Below are positions 1 through 11,099 of a stretch of DNA of 13,617 nucleotides, one piece after another. Position 1 is the first letter of the stretch, and the number at the start of each line of letters is the position of its first letter. Under the pieces are notes generated by a model, which had not been told where the DNA came from, made no database searches, and saw nothing but the letters and a program-made list of their open reading frames with translations. Origin of the DNA: Phoronis ovalis (Eukaryota; Phoronida; Phoronidae); contig JAOXYB010037185.1 in NCBI GenBank assembly GCA_028565635.1, forward strand, positions 1 through 13,617, written 5' to 3'. Position numbers and translations under genes: made by a program.

Positions 1-3000
1 TATATATAAATTTCTTGATATGTTGGACACTGAACACAAATTTCTCGAAAAAGGTAATTTCTCATAAAATTTTAGGCAAACTTTTGAAATCAGTGGTACA
101 AATAAAGTGCCAACAATGATTTACAGATTTCCCAGTAAGATTTGTGAGGCAGGTTGTAAATCATTAATGTGGCGTATAGGTAGTGCACAGGGCGTTACTG
201 TTGCATGCATTTTTACCTGTGTGTCAAGCCAATTTTATTAATAAAATTCCCGAAACCACGGTTAGTAAAAATTAAGGACTGATATAATTTGGTTAAGGGC
301 AATTCAAATGTAGAGACAAAACAATTTATTTTTTCAAAATTATGTCTTATATTTTTCAAGCGTTATTTGTGCAAAATTCTCCCAAAATGGCGACTCACAG
401 CAGCACATGTATGAAGTAACGTCCCTTATACGATTGTTTAAAGTGACAATTTAGTTATCCCAATACCCATTGCCTTAAGATTATAGCATGTAGAATGCTA
501 TGATGCTGATGCGGCTGAACACCCTCATGAAGCCATGACCGCAAACTTTTATTAATAAAAATTAGTCTAAAATGTGCTTGGGTCATCAAAGTCTCAAAGT
601 ACTTTTTTGCATAAAATGCTAATTTTAGATACATTTTGAGTGATTATGCACAGGGCTTTAACTATCCGATATTTTTTTTTATAACCTTACCAAATAATAC
701 TGCATCACTGGTGGATAATGCTTGCAACGATTGATATTTTGGAAGTGTGTGTGTATCTTTGAGTAGCATTTCTTATAACCACCTATACACCCCCTTAATG
801 TTTTATTAATAATATTGTACTGCAGCTTGTCTAGATAGATTTGCATGCCATTACATTTTAACTGTATTATGACATAACAATTCATATCTCCTTCTCACAG
901 GAACAAATCAGAAAATTAAAATTAGTTGATGTTACCGTGAAATACTCACCTTTCTTGGTAGATTTCCACAAATATTACATGTCAATTAGCTTCTTGTCTT
1001 CTGAATGCTTGAATTTTGATAAAACGTAAATCAAGCTTCAGCTGTAGCAAAAACTCCCAATTTCCTGTGAATATCTGTGATGTATTATATGTTTGGTTTT
1101 GACTTGTTACGTTTTATGCAGTTCTTACAGACCAATTGTCTTGAAAGTGTTCCAGCTTTTTTTGCTAAGTATTTTCTTAATTATTGTAATTTTCGTCAAT
1201 GTTCCATAAATGAGACCAGCACTAGCGATAAACTGCAGGCATAGATTTTAAACTTTAAATGCTTGTCCACTTCCTGGAATTACAGAACAAATCTTCTGTT
1301 TGCTAACTAAATCTGAAAAAAAACAGTACAGAATGCTCAAACAGAACTTTCATAGAGACTTGGTTGCTTTAAATATTTATTGTGCTAGTGTCCTGAATAT
1401 TGCATGTCTAATAAATGATCAATCTGTTCTTGTGTAATATTTATGTACCGTAGGATTATTTTGGTAAATACAATTTCTGCACGAATTGTAACGCCTTAGA
1501 AATTATGCAAAATATTTTAATAATATTCTGTGTTTCTGTGAAATAATGTCTTACATACATCAAAATGGTATTTCTCCTTAATACAACTTATAGGAGCACT
1601 TTTAGCATCGGAACCAAAACCACAAATTATTTGCAGACTGTAATATATATGTTGTTATATTTGTAATTTATTCTAGGAAAATAGTGTTGGTTAATGTCGA
1701 TCTGTGGCTAATGTTGATTATGATACATGTTGAAAATTTGCATATAGTATAATTTAATTAATACATTAGATGTGGTAAATAGACTTGATAAAACCCAGCA
1801 CAATTCAAGAGGTTTCTCATAAATTATGCAACACATTCAGCTAAGAATCTCAAAAAATAATATATTGTCAGTCTACTAAAATGATTGTGCGTATATACTT
1901 TTATTACATTCTTTTGTCTTAGCTAGTAACTAAGCTGTAAGTGTTAATTACAACCCTACTGTTTAATTATACTTCACTAGTGTAATTTAATGTCTGGGAA
2001 ATTCCAATATTTGTACAAAAGAAATCAGATAAAAAGCAAAGACCCCAAGCGGGTTTGTTTGCTCAGAGTTATCAATTTCCCTGCACTGTTTTCTTTTCTG
2101 TTTCAATTGAAGTATCAAATCGAACATGGTATTGTATTCAAATTCATTGAAATGGTTCTGTGAATTGTGCTAAAAGTTTCACAGTTTACATATGCACCTG
2201 CATATCTGTAAAATCTAAGAACAATTTAATAATGGGTTCATTACTGTGTATCATGACTATGTAAATTGTTCAAAATATTGGATTTTCATGTTTCATTACA
2301 TTGTTCTTTAAGTAAAGTTTAAAGCACAGAAGATGCTGATACAAAAATTGTTATATACAAACAGTGACTTTAGATCCCAGTTCACTCTACTATCTACTCT
2401 AGAATGGATAAATAATCAACTTTTAAAATAGAAGAAACTATAACATTTCCCCAAAACACCTGTATGTATGTGGACGTGACAAGCAAATGAGTTAATATGA
2501 ATGCTTATAATAAAAAATTACCAAAATTTCACAAAAACTTGTTTAGAATTTAAACAAGCACTCCCAACAGGTTTTAAAATGCTGTCCTTCATAGGTTAAA
2601 TAAAGTAATGCTGTCTGTAAATTTTAACTTTTTTTGCAAGTATTTGTATTGGAAATCTTTAAAGCACATCAGTCTATTTTTGTCACTGGCTTATTTAGAT
2701 TTTTAAACAGGTGATTTAGAGTTAATTTGTTACCTAATTATCCTTTAAGGCTTTGAAATAAAATATATAAAACTTGAATACGATGTATTTCCATGGAAAC
2801 CATTTTTAAATATCTAAAGGTGTTATTTCCTTGTAGATTATAATTCTTTGAAATTATTAGGAATTATGCTTGTTGAATTTTTAAAATGGACTGTATTCCA
2901 AATTACATTTTCTTTTGATTGCCTGCTTGATAGAAAACTTAACATTTCTACTTGATAACATCCTATGAATCGATAAATGTTTTCTGTTTTCACGATTCAT

Positions 3001-4897
3001 TTAAATAAGGCTAGTTCCACCTGTATGTATTTATGATATGTTTCTAGCATAAATGCAGAGAAAGAAAAATTCAAAAACAGAACTTAAAATATGTAACTGT
3101 TTCATAATAAGTAAAAATCAAATTAAATTTTGAGAGTGTTATGTTTGTCTATTATTTTAAATTTTATCTTAGGTACTGTATCTACAACTATTTTGTTCCA
3201 TATTGCATATGTCTTTTGTTATATGGACTACAAGCTCATTCAAAAGTGTCATCTTTTTTGCTTTTAAGTGGTGTGTATGAAAACACGTCTCGTACTTGTC
3301 CTTCAAATTTTCTCAGCTTCAGTAACCTCATGCCAGAACATCCTTGTTTTATATTCCAACATCCTTTTGAAGTATATGCAAAATGCTTACTTCTAAGAAT
3401 GGATTTTACTATCCCTAATTAAGTTTCTATATGGCTATGAATCTTCAGATATCTCTTTGATTGCATACAGAAAAGGTACATATCTGTGCAGACTTTGATG
3501 TTATTTAGACATTAAAAACGTGTTCATTTATTAAGCATCAAAACTGAAGCAGGATATTTAAAGGTGGATTTTAACTTGCTGACTAAGATTGGAGTTTTTT
3601 TTGGCTGGAAGGAATACATCCAGGATGGGAGATTCGACAAGTATGGTTACTAGCCAGTCATGAATAGTAGGTAGTTTTAATTGGCACGAGAAAAGAGATT
3701 TGGATGATCCGGTCAACCTCCTGTTTTGTATATATTGTAATCTGGAAATCTAGATTAAAGTAAAAGTGCATTTCTTCAAAGAGATTTCATTTTATAATGC
3801 AATCAATATATTAGGTACCTTTATATTTAAGTAATATCTGATAAGGTCATAATAAAGACATTAAAACCGTAAGTAAATACATAGAATAATTAACGATTCC
3901 TGTGTAAATATGCAAAATAATTGTAATTGAATTTCAATCACCAAACTGTATTTACAGCTCATTAGTTGCATCTCTAAAGCAAGCACGCCCTTATAAAGGT
4001 GTTATAATGTTAAGTTTAAATTACAATCCTAATTGAGAAATTGATGATTTTGATATTTACATGTTAGAATGATATTCATGTAATTATAATGCGGGGGGGG
4101 GGATATGTTATTTGACGCTAATTAATAAAAAAATACAATATTCATTGAACATGTCACAGCGTATGCTTACAAATTATGTAGGAAAATTATTTTATTAATT
4201 TTTAATTGAATTGTAGTGCTTGATGTTATTTGTTTAAATTTATATTTTTAATTTACTTTTTTTCACATTATACAATAAAACCTGTAATGAAAATTCTAAA
4301 AAGAAATTCATTAACTACTAATAAAAACATTTATATAGTGCCACATATCTAACAACTTTATTCGTGGTTGCACAGCAAATCATAGATACTTTTAAGTAAG
4401 AAATATAAATTTAAAAACTAAGACATGACCAGTAGGCTAATAATATCCAAATAAATAAACCTCAATTACTGAGCAGAACACTAATTGCTAATTACACCCT
4501 TGTTGGATAAATAGCTTCCAGTTTACTAAAAGAGAATACTAAATTGTAAACGACATCCCTTTTGGATGAATATCTTCCTTCACATCTATTGAAGGAGCAT
4601 CGATATTGACCACTTAAAATACTATTGATTTTTAATTTCTGCTACACATGATTAGCACAACCCCAAGGAATTAGGCTTCTATTGTGAGGTTATTGCAAAA
4701 TTAATATAATTCCAAAATGATATTCTAAGTAATTGTGTAATAATACCTTGTTGTCAAATTGCAGAATAAATGTCGTTAAATGTATAAATTATAATTATTA
4801 TGTAATTAGAAATTTTCTGTCAATGAATTTTTAATTATGGTTATTCCACCAGGCTTGAATTTGTTCATCCCTTCGTGTTTCCTTTAGTCGCTGCAGT
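1..4897 (+). other. IMMP2L: Intronic AT-rich sequence, no gene recognised
   Basis: This is the distal part of the intron upstream of the IMMP2L exon. All six frames are densely broken by stops. The longest open stretch (3141-3422, +) gives an unbiased-looking 93-residue translation rich in Tyr, Phe, Leu and Cys, as expected from translated AT-rich DNA, with no family motif. I searched by eye for the preceding IMMP2L exons (the GxSMxPTLNP serine box and the RGDxV box) and did not find them. A slightly less AT-rich patch at 3560-3720 has no convincing splice sites or protein match. A G10 run sits at 4093-4102. Confidence 0.6.
231..248. repeat. Perfect 18-bp AT palindrome
   Basis: The sequence aattttattaataaaatt equals its own reverse complement. 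A 14-bp version of the core (ttttattaataaaa) recurs at 547-560, and a related partial copy (ttttattaataat) starts at 801. In such AT-rich DNA these may be chance or slippage products. No function is inferred. Confidence 0.6.
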
Positions 4898-5245
4898 GAC
4901 TGTATATCCTATAAATAAATTAAGTCAGTTACGGATCAGTATTATCTAGCTTACTATGAAAGCCTTCAAGACCATTATGGCACATCACATCACTGTTGTA
5001 CATATTTTTTGTAAGTTATTGTGTTTTCGCAAAACAACTATGAATACATTAATTGCCAAAATTGTACTGTCAGTCTGTTTTGTTACAGCAATTGATGTAT
5101 TCATTGTTGTTTTCTGTAAACACAAAAAATTACAAAAAATATGTACAAAAGTGATGTGATGATGCCATGATGTTGTCAAAAGCTTTAATAGATAGTTCGA
5201 TAATTTGGTTCCATATTTGACTAAATGTATTTAAAGAATGTAGTG
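4898..5245. mobile_element. Foldback / MITE-like long inverted repeat
   Basis: The segment is one large imperfect palindrome. The inner arms, 4983-5056 and 5088-5161, are both 74 bp and align without gaps when one is reverse-complemented, with 8 mismatches (about 89% identity). The outer arms continue with lower identity to about 4899 on the left and 5244 on the right. The central spacer is about 31 bp (5057-5087). Because of the palindrome, both strands show similar short reading frames (4956-5159 + and 4985-5179 -) with near-identical peptides. These are a by-product of the symmetry and not genes. No transposase is present and no clear target-site duplication was found, so the exact ends and superfamily are open. 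A non-autonomous DNA transposon is the most likely origin. A local inverted duplication is the alternative. Confidence 0.75.
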
Positions 5246-6338
5246 TGGTATTAGAAGAAACAAATCAAATTTAGCAAATAAAAGTTGTTTCTGGATCTCT
5301 CAATTGCATATTATCAAAATGCAGTGTATGATATGCATGATTATACCATTAGTAGTTTGCAGCACTTGCAGTATTTATTTAACTGAAATCAAATCAAGCA
5401 GAAATCACAGTTCTGAATTGTTTTATTTCAGATCAAATTAAAATAGTAATCTGCAGCTTGTATACAACTTTGTTCTGTCATGACAGTGAATATTGTGGAT
5501 TTTTAAGAACCTATCAGGGATGTATTACTTATTTTATGTCGACTCATTTCCAAAAACAATGTAGGTGAACATAGAATACGACTTAACTCTAATGGAAGTT
5601 GAAAGCATTTTTTTTACCTGAATATCTTTTTTAATATCAAGATGTAAAGCAGATTCAAGTATAAGTTGTTCACAAGCATTTAAAAAAACATTATAATTGA
5701 TGACTGTTCAATCATGCAACTGTTGTATGTCATTGTTAAGTGAATTATTTTTTATTAAAGAAAAGTCTTTTAATTGTGTTACTTTCATAGTTCTAGTGTA
5801 ACAGTTTTAACTATTATAGTCTGATTAGCTTCTGCCTCACTTGAATTTTTCTAGCCAGCTTCATATTGTCATAGCAACATGGGTTATATATTTTATACAA
5901 TGCCTAGAAGTACTGCAATTAATTTAACCTCTTATCACCTGTGACAAGAGCATTCAGTTAGATAATACTGAATTGTCTGCTTGTGAAAGTTAGTATTTTT
6001 CAAAAATATTACTTAAAATGTAAATTTGGCCAGCTTTTGACTTTGTTTACATAATTTTATACCAGACTGAAGTAACTTTCCAAACCTTGCTAAACATTAT
6101 TGGCTACTCGCCATACTGTGCCTTCCCTGCTTTTATGAATTTCAGTGATGTCTACACCTTAACACACGTTCATCTATGTATAAAAAGCTATATGATAACT
6201 ACATACATCAACAGATGGAAAACATGTCTATTGAATGTATTTGCTATATATATTTGCACTCCAACTATTTGTATACATCTGGGGGAAACATATAAAAATG
6301 AAAATTAGTCTTTATTTGTTTTTTAAGCATATTTTTAT

Positions 6339-6400
6339 TGTTTTGCAGTTTTTTTAACGATAAATTGATTTTAAATACAAACATTGTAAGCTGCAAAACA
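6339..6400. repeat. Inverted repeat with acceptor-like arms
   Basis: The arms tgttttgcag (6339-6348) and ctgcaaaaca (6391-6400) are perfectly complementary. Pairing continues imperfectly outward through T-rich sequence on the left and A-rich sequence on the right, around a 42-bp spacer. Each arm looks like a 3' splice site on its own strand (T-rich tract followed by GCAG). Neither is followed by an open reading frame of interest. Confidence 0.55.
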
Positions 6401-7526
6401 AAAAATTAGGTCAGCACTTTTTACAGCAATATTAAATTAACTATTTATTTTTAATTTGGAATAAATTGAAGTGAAATGCTTATTTTTTGTATCATAACAG
6501 CATTATGCAGCAAAACCTATGGGAAAAATTAACATTAAAAACTGATTAAGTAACCTTTACACAAGCTATAGCTGAGAATTTTTAATGTATGCTGTAACTG
6601 CTATTTCTGATATAACTCTTCATTACTTTCTACATGGATATCTTATTCACCAATTTGGCAGTATACACCGTATACACCAGATTTTCTATTGGTTCTGTAG
6701 CTACTTCTCTGAGCATTACTGTTTATCTCCAAACAGCAAGTTATAAGTTACAAATGAGCTATGGAGTAAGTTTGTAATGAATAATACTTTCAAAAGTAAT
6801 GGCAGATTTGTTTACGTATTCTGTTCATGTCTAATCACAAGATTAGAGCAATCTCCAGCCCATTTATGGTCGAAATACAAAAACAAACAAACAGAAACTA
6901 CACACAATGCTGTTGTAAACGCTTTTTGAAGTGCTGAATAATTAGAAGAGTGTTAGATTTCTAATAAGACAATATTAAAGCTTCAAATGGCACATTAAGG
7001 CTCTTTTATGTTCTTGAGTAACTAATAAATTGTCAAGAATGCAAAAAAGCTTTCATGATATGCTGAATAATTCCAAGAAAATTGCCAAATTTCTGTAACA
7101 AAAACAAATCACTGATACTTTTTTTGTACGCCATAAAACGTATAAAATAAAATTTGCAAGCCTACTGTACCTCCAACTTGGCTGGTTGATTCCCTTGAAA
7201 CTTCTAGGCTTACTACGTTTAATTGATGGACTTTAATAATTATAGCTAAATACAATATTCGCTTCCCTATCCAACTTATTGATAATACTGATAAACAGAC
7301 TCTACCGTGATTGGCTAATCAATTCCCATGTGACAATAAGATGCCTTCTGTTTAGAAAAATTTGTTTAGCTTAAAATGGCTTCAATTTTTTTATTTAGGT
7401 TTATTTTGAGGTGCTTTGAAGAGTGTGTCATTTTAGAAATGTTTGAGATTTTTTTAATCCAGCTCAAAAATCAATTGTTGTTACTGATAGAAAAATGAGT
7501 TGGTCTTAAACTGCTACTTTGTAGTT

Positions 7527-7544
7527 GAATATTTTAAAATATTC
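7527..7544. repeat. Perfect 18-bp palindrome
   Basis: The sequence gaatattttaaaatattc is identical to its reverse complement. It stands alone, with no longer arms and no nearby gene, and is most simply an AT-rich chance palindrome or part of an old repeat. Confidence 0.55.
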
Positions 7545-8992
7545 TATGATTGATGTAGCAGGTAACTACAATAACTAGATAGTGTTCAAGAATACATCTG
7601 CTATTGCATTTTCTTACAAAAAAATTACCAGGAATATGAAAATGAATAATGCATGCTGGTGTCGTTAAGGACATGTATAGTTTCTTTCATGATGCACAGT
7701 TAGAAATTCCTGCTCTTTCATTTCAACAAATGATAAATGTATTGTATAAGCTATCAAGCAATGTAAGTCATATTATTAAAGCAGCCTAAAATATAAGTCA
7801 GATATTTTTATCAGGCTCTAGGTTATGATTATATTTTCACTCATCAGTGAGCATGTTACTGCTTTAATATAAACTGAGAAGACATCGTCGTCAGTGAGTC
7901 ATTGTCTTCGTAGCAAACAAGATTAAATATTGATTTTTTTATTTTTTTTTGTCCTCGAGGTCTTAACTTTTAGTAATATTTGTGCAGTTTTCTGTTAGCA
8001 AAATATGGATATTAATTAGTCTCAATATAGACTTTGTGAATAATTTGACATATTTAATAACATTTAAAATTATTCACAGATATTTTTGGAAATTAGGAAA
8101 ATAATATTCAAAGATAAAGAGCACAAGTAGGATCTGACCTCTGTTGATGTAAACAAGTATCATTAACACTCAAGGTTATTATAACTTAGAATTCTGTAAG
8201 GTTCTACTATTTGTGAGGTAGGCAGGTGTTAATAAAGATTTGAAAATCACTGCAGCATAATTAGCAATAACTTTGTATATAAATTTTATGTACTGGATAT
8301 AATTGTATTATCGATAAACTTGTAATTCCTCTGCAGGAAATATTCATATATTTATTCAGGTGTGTTGTTGTTGTTTTTCTGCCTTCTAGTACATTTGTGT
8401 GCAGGTATTGCATCTTCATGCATTTTGTTTGAGATATGCAGAACATAACATTCTAGTCTTTTTTCTAATAAAGTACATCACAAAACACAAATGTGAGTAA
8501 TTTTGTGCATTTCAGTATCAAATGTGGCATACTCACTTTATGGTATGATTATGAAAATAAATATCTTAATTGTATGATTCAAGGAAACTTGTTGGAATAA
8601 TTGGGGTAGAAAATAGTAAATTACATTTGTCTTATTTCCTTTCTTTTAGCTCATGCCAATACTTTTTTATGTTTTCATGTCATAGTTACTGCAGTGGTAT
8701 ATGCAGTGTTTTATCACTATATCACAAATCAAGATAATGGTACTCTTTATTTGAAACTAAGATTACATTAATTTAACAAAAGCTAATGTTAAGTTGTTGT
8801 TTTTTTCAATTGGGAAATTATCCACACATTGTAAGGTCATCTTGTTTTTAATAAATCTGTAACATTTTTTGATTTAGATTGACATTCGAGTGATAGACAC
8901 TTCATTTACATTGAACATTAGAATTAGAAGGAAAATATAATTGTGCAATAACATTACTTGGAAATTAGATTAGCTGCTAGTGTAAATTCGTA

Positions 8993-9021
8993 AGGCTTAT
9001 TAGTTATTGATTAATAAGCCT
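8993..9021. repeat. 10-bp perfect stem-loop
   Basis: The arms aggcttatta (8993-9002) and taataagcct (9012-9021) are perfectly complementary around the 9-nt loop gttattgat. No T-run follows and eukaryotic RNA polymerase II would not use it as a terminator. It could be the remnant of a small transposon end. Confidence 0.55.
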
Positions 9022-10315
9022 GGTTATAGCAATGATTCGCAGAGCTTGAAGTACTACCATTTACCGTGTAGCTTCTTACCTCAGATTGCATGTTCGCTAA
9101 ACCAACATCATATATTTCAAAGTAACCAAATAAGTCAGCACTCGGTACTATTATAACAGGCCTATATGGAGCTATATATCTGTACTTAGACACCTTTTCA
9201 TAATTCTGTACCCAAGTTTATTTTTGTCTTCTGCCTGAAGGCATGTGATCAAATGTGTATATGCAATTGAATCAGAAATTGTGGAAATTAGTTGAGAAAA
9301 TGCAAAAATTGGGTTGAGGTGATAAGACAGGTGCGATTTGTGGCACATGGGGACTAAGGGTGGCTAACTTGTATATAATTATCCAACATCATGTTATTAA
9401 AAACATCTTAATAGTTACCTGTAAAAGTAACTACTGTATTAGTTATTAGATAGTTAGGGGGATGGATCACTAAATATTTATGTTCACAAACATAGAGATA
9501 GTTTCGATATGGTGTCTTCAAATTTTGTTTATTCACTTCATTTAAAATTTTAAAATGAATACGTTAACTGCAAAATAATCCGTGAACTTTAGTTCACTTG
9601 TTCTCCATTTCCCTTACATTAATTATAAATAAAATATCCTTAATTTAACCATTCTGACAAGTATTGATTTAGATAGCAGAGTAGCGTGAGAATTTACTTC
9701 TACTTACGAATGACAGGCAATTATTGGTTGATAAAAGTTTCAATGTGAAGCTACTTTAATAGTCGAAAGCTAGTCAAATGCTTCCTCTGACACTAAGATG
9801 TTAAACGAGGATGCGGCTGCTGCTACTGTTAATGTATTAAAATATTGGTACACAGATTTTGAATCTTAATTCTGTGATAGGCAGTTAACATTAATTTTTT
9901 TGCAATACAATAATTAAAAGCGCATTAAAATTTGCCAACAAGTATTTTTTTCTGTTTGACATGTTTTTATTATATTTTGTATACTTTTTTGCATCGTTGC
10001 ATTGAGATAATGTTGTGAGCTGCTAATAATGTCATTGTATCTTAGAATACCATTTGTTTTTGTATAAAATTTGTAATTATATTTGGTAATGGCAATTGTC
10101 TTCCAGACATATTTTGAAAGTACATTATTAGCAAAGACCTTTTATAATACAATCATATGTTGATATGTTAATCTGTGGCTGTCAAATAATAATTTTTTTT
10201 GGCAAATTCTGATATACTTTGTTTTTCTTTCAATTCTGCTAAGTATTAATTCCAAGCACAAATATATCCTATGAACTTAATTGGTAATTCAAGAATAATC
10301 ATACCACAGTATAGT

Positions 10316-10352
10316 ATGTTCCTTTTTGCAATTGTTTTCTTTTTATTTTCAG
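10316..10352 (+). promoter_or_regulatory. IMMP2L: 3' splice site of the IMMP2L exon
   Basis: A pyrimidine-rich tract (cctttttgcaattgtttt, then cttttta and ttttc) runs straight into the AG at 10351-10352. This is a strong metazoan acceptor and it fixes the exon start at 10353. A possible branch-point context (ctaagtattaat) lies about 100 nt upstream, which is farther away than usual, so the true branch point may be another adenine in the tract. Confidence 0.85.
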
Positions 10353-10418
10353 ATCCCCCTTTAAAGCAGAGCAAAAAATTATAAAAAGAATTGTTGGCTT
10401 AGAAGGTGATACTGTAAA
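10353..10418 (+). CDS. IMMP2L: Internal exon of mitochondrial inner membrane protease subunit 2 (partial CDS)
   Basis: IMP2 is one of two catalytic subunits of the inner membrane peptidase, a type I signal peptidase-like serine protease that removes sorting signals from proteins on the intermembrane-space side of the mitochondrial inner membrane. The exon is 66 nt: one base completing an upstream codon, 21 codons, and two bases (aa) of the next codon. The translation begins SPFKAEQKIIKRIV and ends GLEGDTV. It aligns without gaps to the vertebrate IMMP2L stretch around PEQKIIKRVIALEGD. The lysine of IIKR (codon 10384-10386) corresponds to the general-base lysine of the Ser/Lys dyad, the counterpart of K145 in bacterial LepB. 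IMMP1L is less likely because it lacks the EQKII block before KR. The catalytic serine exon, the N-terminal membrane segment and the C-terminal GHxWVEGD exon are not found in this window, so they should lie in flanking sequence. Assignment is by recalled family motifs, not a search. Confidence 0.88.
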
Positions 10419-10424
10419 GTAAGT
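10419..10424 (+). promoter_or_regulatory. IMMP2L: 5' splice site of the IMMP2L exon (GTAAGT)
   Basis: GTAAGT follows the coding segment and matches the U1 consensus at all six intron positions. It leaves two bases of a codon (aa), so the next exon must begin with one base that completes it, giving Lys or Asn. A second donor-like GTAAAG lies five bases upstream at 10414. It is weaker, and its use would remove the conserved Val that follows GD. Confidence 0.85.
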
Positions 10425-10731
10425 TTTTAATTGTGCATGACAGGAATATTTTGAGAGAGCTGATTTTTGCTGAGGACTGCTGTAAAGCCCTTTTATAATG
10501 AATAAAAGAATGTAAAAAACTGCTTAAAAAAGAAAATGATGTTCTTTTAATATGATTTATTGTAAAACACTATTAATTTGCATTCATTTGGTGAAACCAC
10601 ATGTCACAAATTGCATCGTGCAAGAATGCTTGGATTTGTAACCAGTAGCTCCACCAGGTGGATGCAAAAAATCTCTTCTGGTTTGTCCTGTTTGTTTGGT
10701 GTTGTGAATAACTTAGACTTTTAAAAGCTAT
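10425..10731 (+). other. IMMP2L: Intron just after the IMMP2L exon, no gene recognised
   Basis: This segment is ordinary intronic sequence between the donor site and the first downstream element. At about 10650 it contains ccaccaggtgg, an 11-bp palindrome that resembles part of the CTCF core site, but it does not extend to the GCRS end of that motif. No reading frame here has family motifs. Confidence 0.5.
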
Positions 10732-10738
10732 GCTGATA
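10732..10738. repeat. Left target-site duplication of the 10739-11092 element
   Basis: The sequence gctgata abuts the left inverted repeat and is repeated exactly after the right one at 11093-11099. This supports insertion by a cut-and-paste transposon. Confidence 0.65.
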
Positions 10739-11092
10739 ATAGTCCTGGATATATATGACGCTACTATGGTAGCCTGCGGTAGGGTCATGGGCTTCTGCTA
10801 TCTCAGAATGATCGCACTTCACATACACTGATCAGTATCAATTTTTCATTTGCCTTGTTATTCCCTGAACTGTTTTTAGTTCCTTTGCTCACATAAAGTT
10901 GAATTTGTCTGTACGTACCTTGACAACAAATTTGTACAAAATATGTCATTCGTCAAACAACAATCGAATGGATATTGTGCTGTTGCACATGCGCAAAGAG
11001 TAGTCAAAGTGCCACCAGTCTGAGATAGGAGCAACCTATGACCCTACAGCAAGCTATAAGCTGTTGTAGTAACATCATGTATTCAGGACTAT
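10739..11092. mobile_element. Non-autonomous DNA transposon (MITE-like) with long terminal inverted repeats
   Basis: The left end (10739-10819) and the reverse complement of the right end (11007-11092) align over about 80-86 bp, both starting atagtcctg and ending gcactt. They are roughly 80% identical, mostly with transition differences, plus a small gap. The element is 354 bp. It is flanked by the direct repeat gctgata at 10732-10738 and 11093-11099, which fits a 7-bp target-site duplication. If the repeat is counted as atgctgata it is 9 bp but overlaps the element end. The interior of about 190 bp has no transposase, only short frames. Long inverted repeats with a duplication near 8-9 bp would suit a Mutator- or hAT-like parent, but the superfamily is not settled. 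It lies about 320 bp after the exon. Confidence 0.8.
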
Positions 11093-11099
11093 GCTGATA
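11093..11099. repeat. Right target-site duplication of the 10739-11092 element
   Basis: This is an exact copy of the gctgata at 10732-10738, directly after the right inverted repeat (which ends aggactat). Confidence 0.65.

Larger units (their letters stand above)
5246..10315 (+). other. IMMP2L: Intronic AT-rich sequence, no gene recognised
   Basis: This is the proximal part of the intron upstream of the IMMP2L exon. Reading frames are short and match no family I recognise. The longer ones (6087-6308 +, 8261-8446 -, 9011-9217 -) are in the range expected by chance for this composition. The region contains small hairpins listed separately, a tandem 9-mer (gtatacacc twice, 6661-6678) and many A/T runs. 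I saw no tRNA, rRNA or recognisable transposon here. Confidence 0.6.

Noticed and set aside
3141-3422. 93-residue plus-strand open frame
   Set aside because: Its length is near chance expectation for a window of this size and composition. It lacks motifs and a plausible gene context.
3590-3665. Possible small exon in a less AT-rich patch (frame reading LEGIHPGWEIRQ)
   Set aside because: It has a T-run before it but no clean AG acceptor, a stop follows shortly after, and there is no match to the expected IMMP2L exons or another family.
4956-5179. Opposed short reading frames on both strands giving similar peptides
   Set aside because: They are mirror translations of one palindrome, so the similarity follows from the DNA symmetry. 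No protein family is evident.
6087-6308. 73-residue plus-strand open frame
   Set aside because: Low-complexity translation of AT-rich DNA with no motif and no splice context.
8990-9025. Stem-loop as a rho-independent terminator
   Set aside because: The context is a eukaryotic intron, the stem is AT-rich and no T-run follows.
10645-10660. CTCF-like ccaccaggtgg
   Set aside because: Only the palindromic core matches. The flanking GC-rich half of the CTCF motif is absent and chance occurrence is likely.
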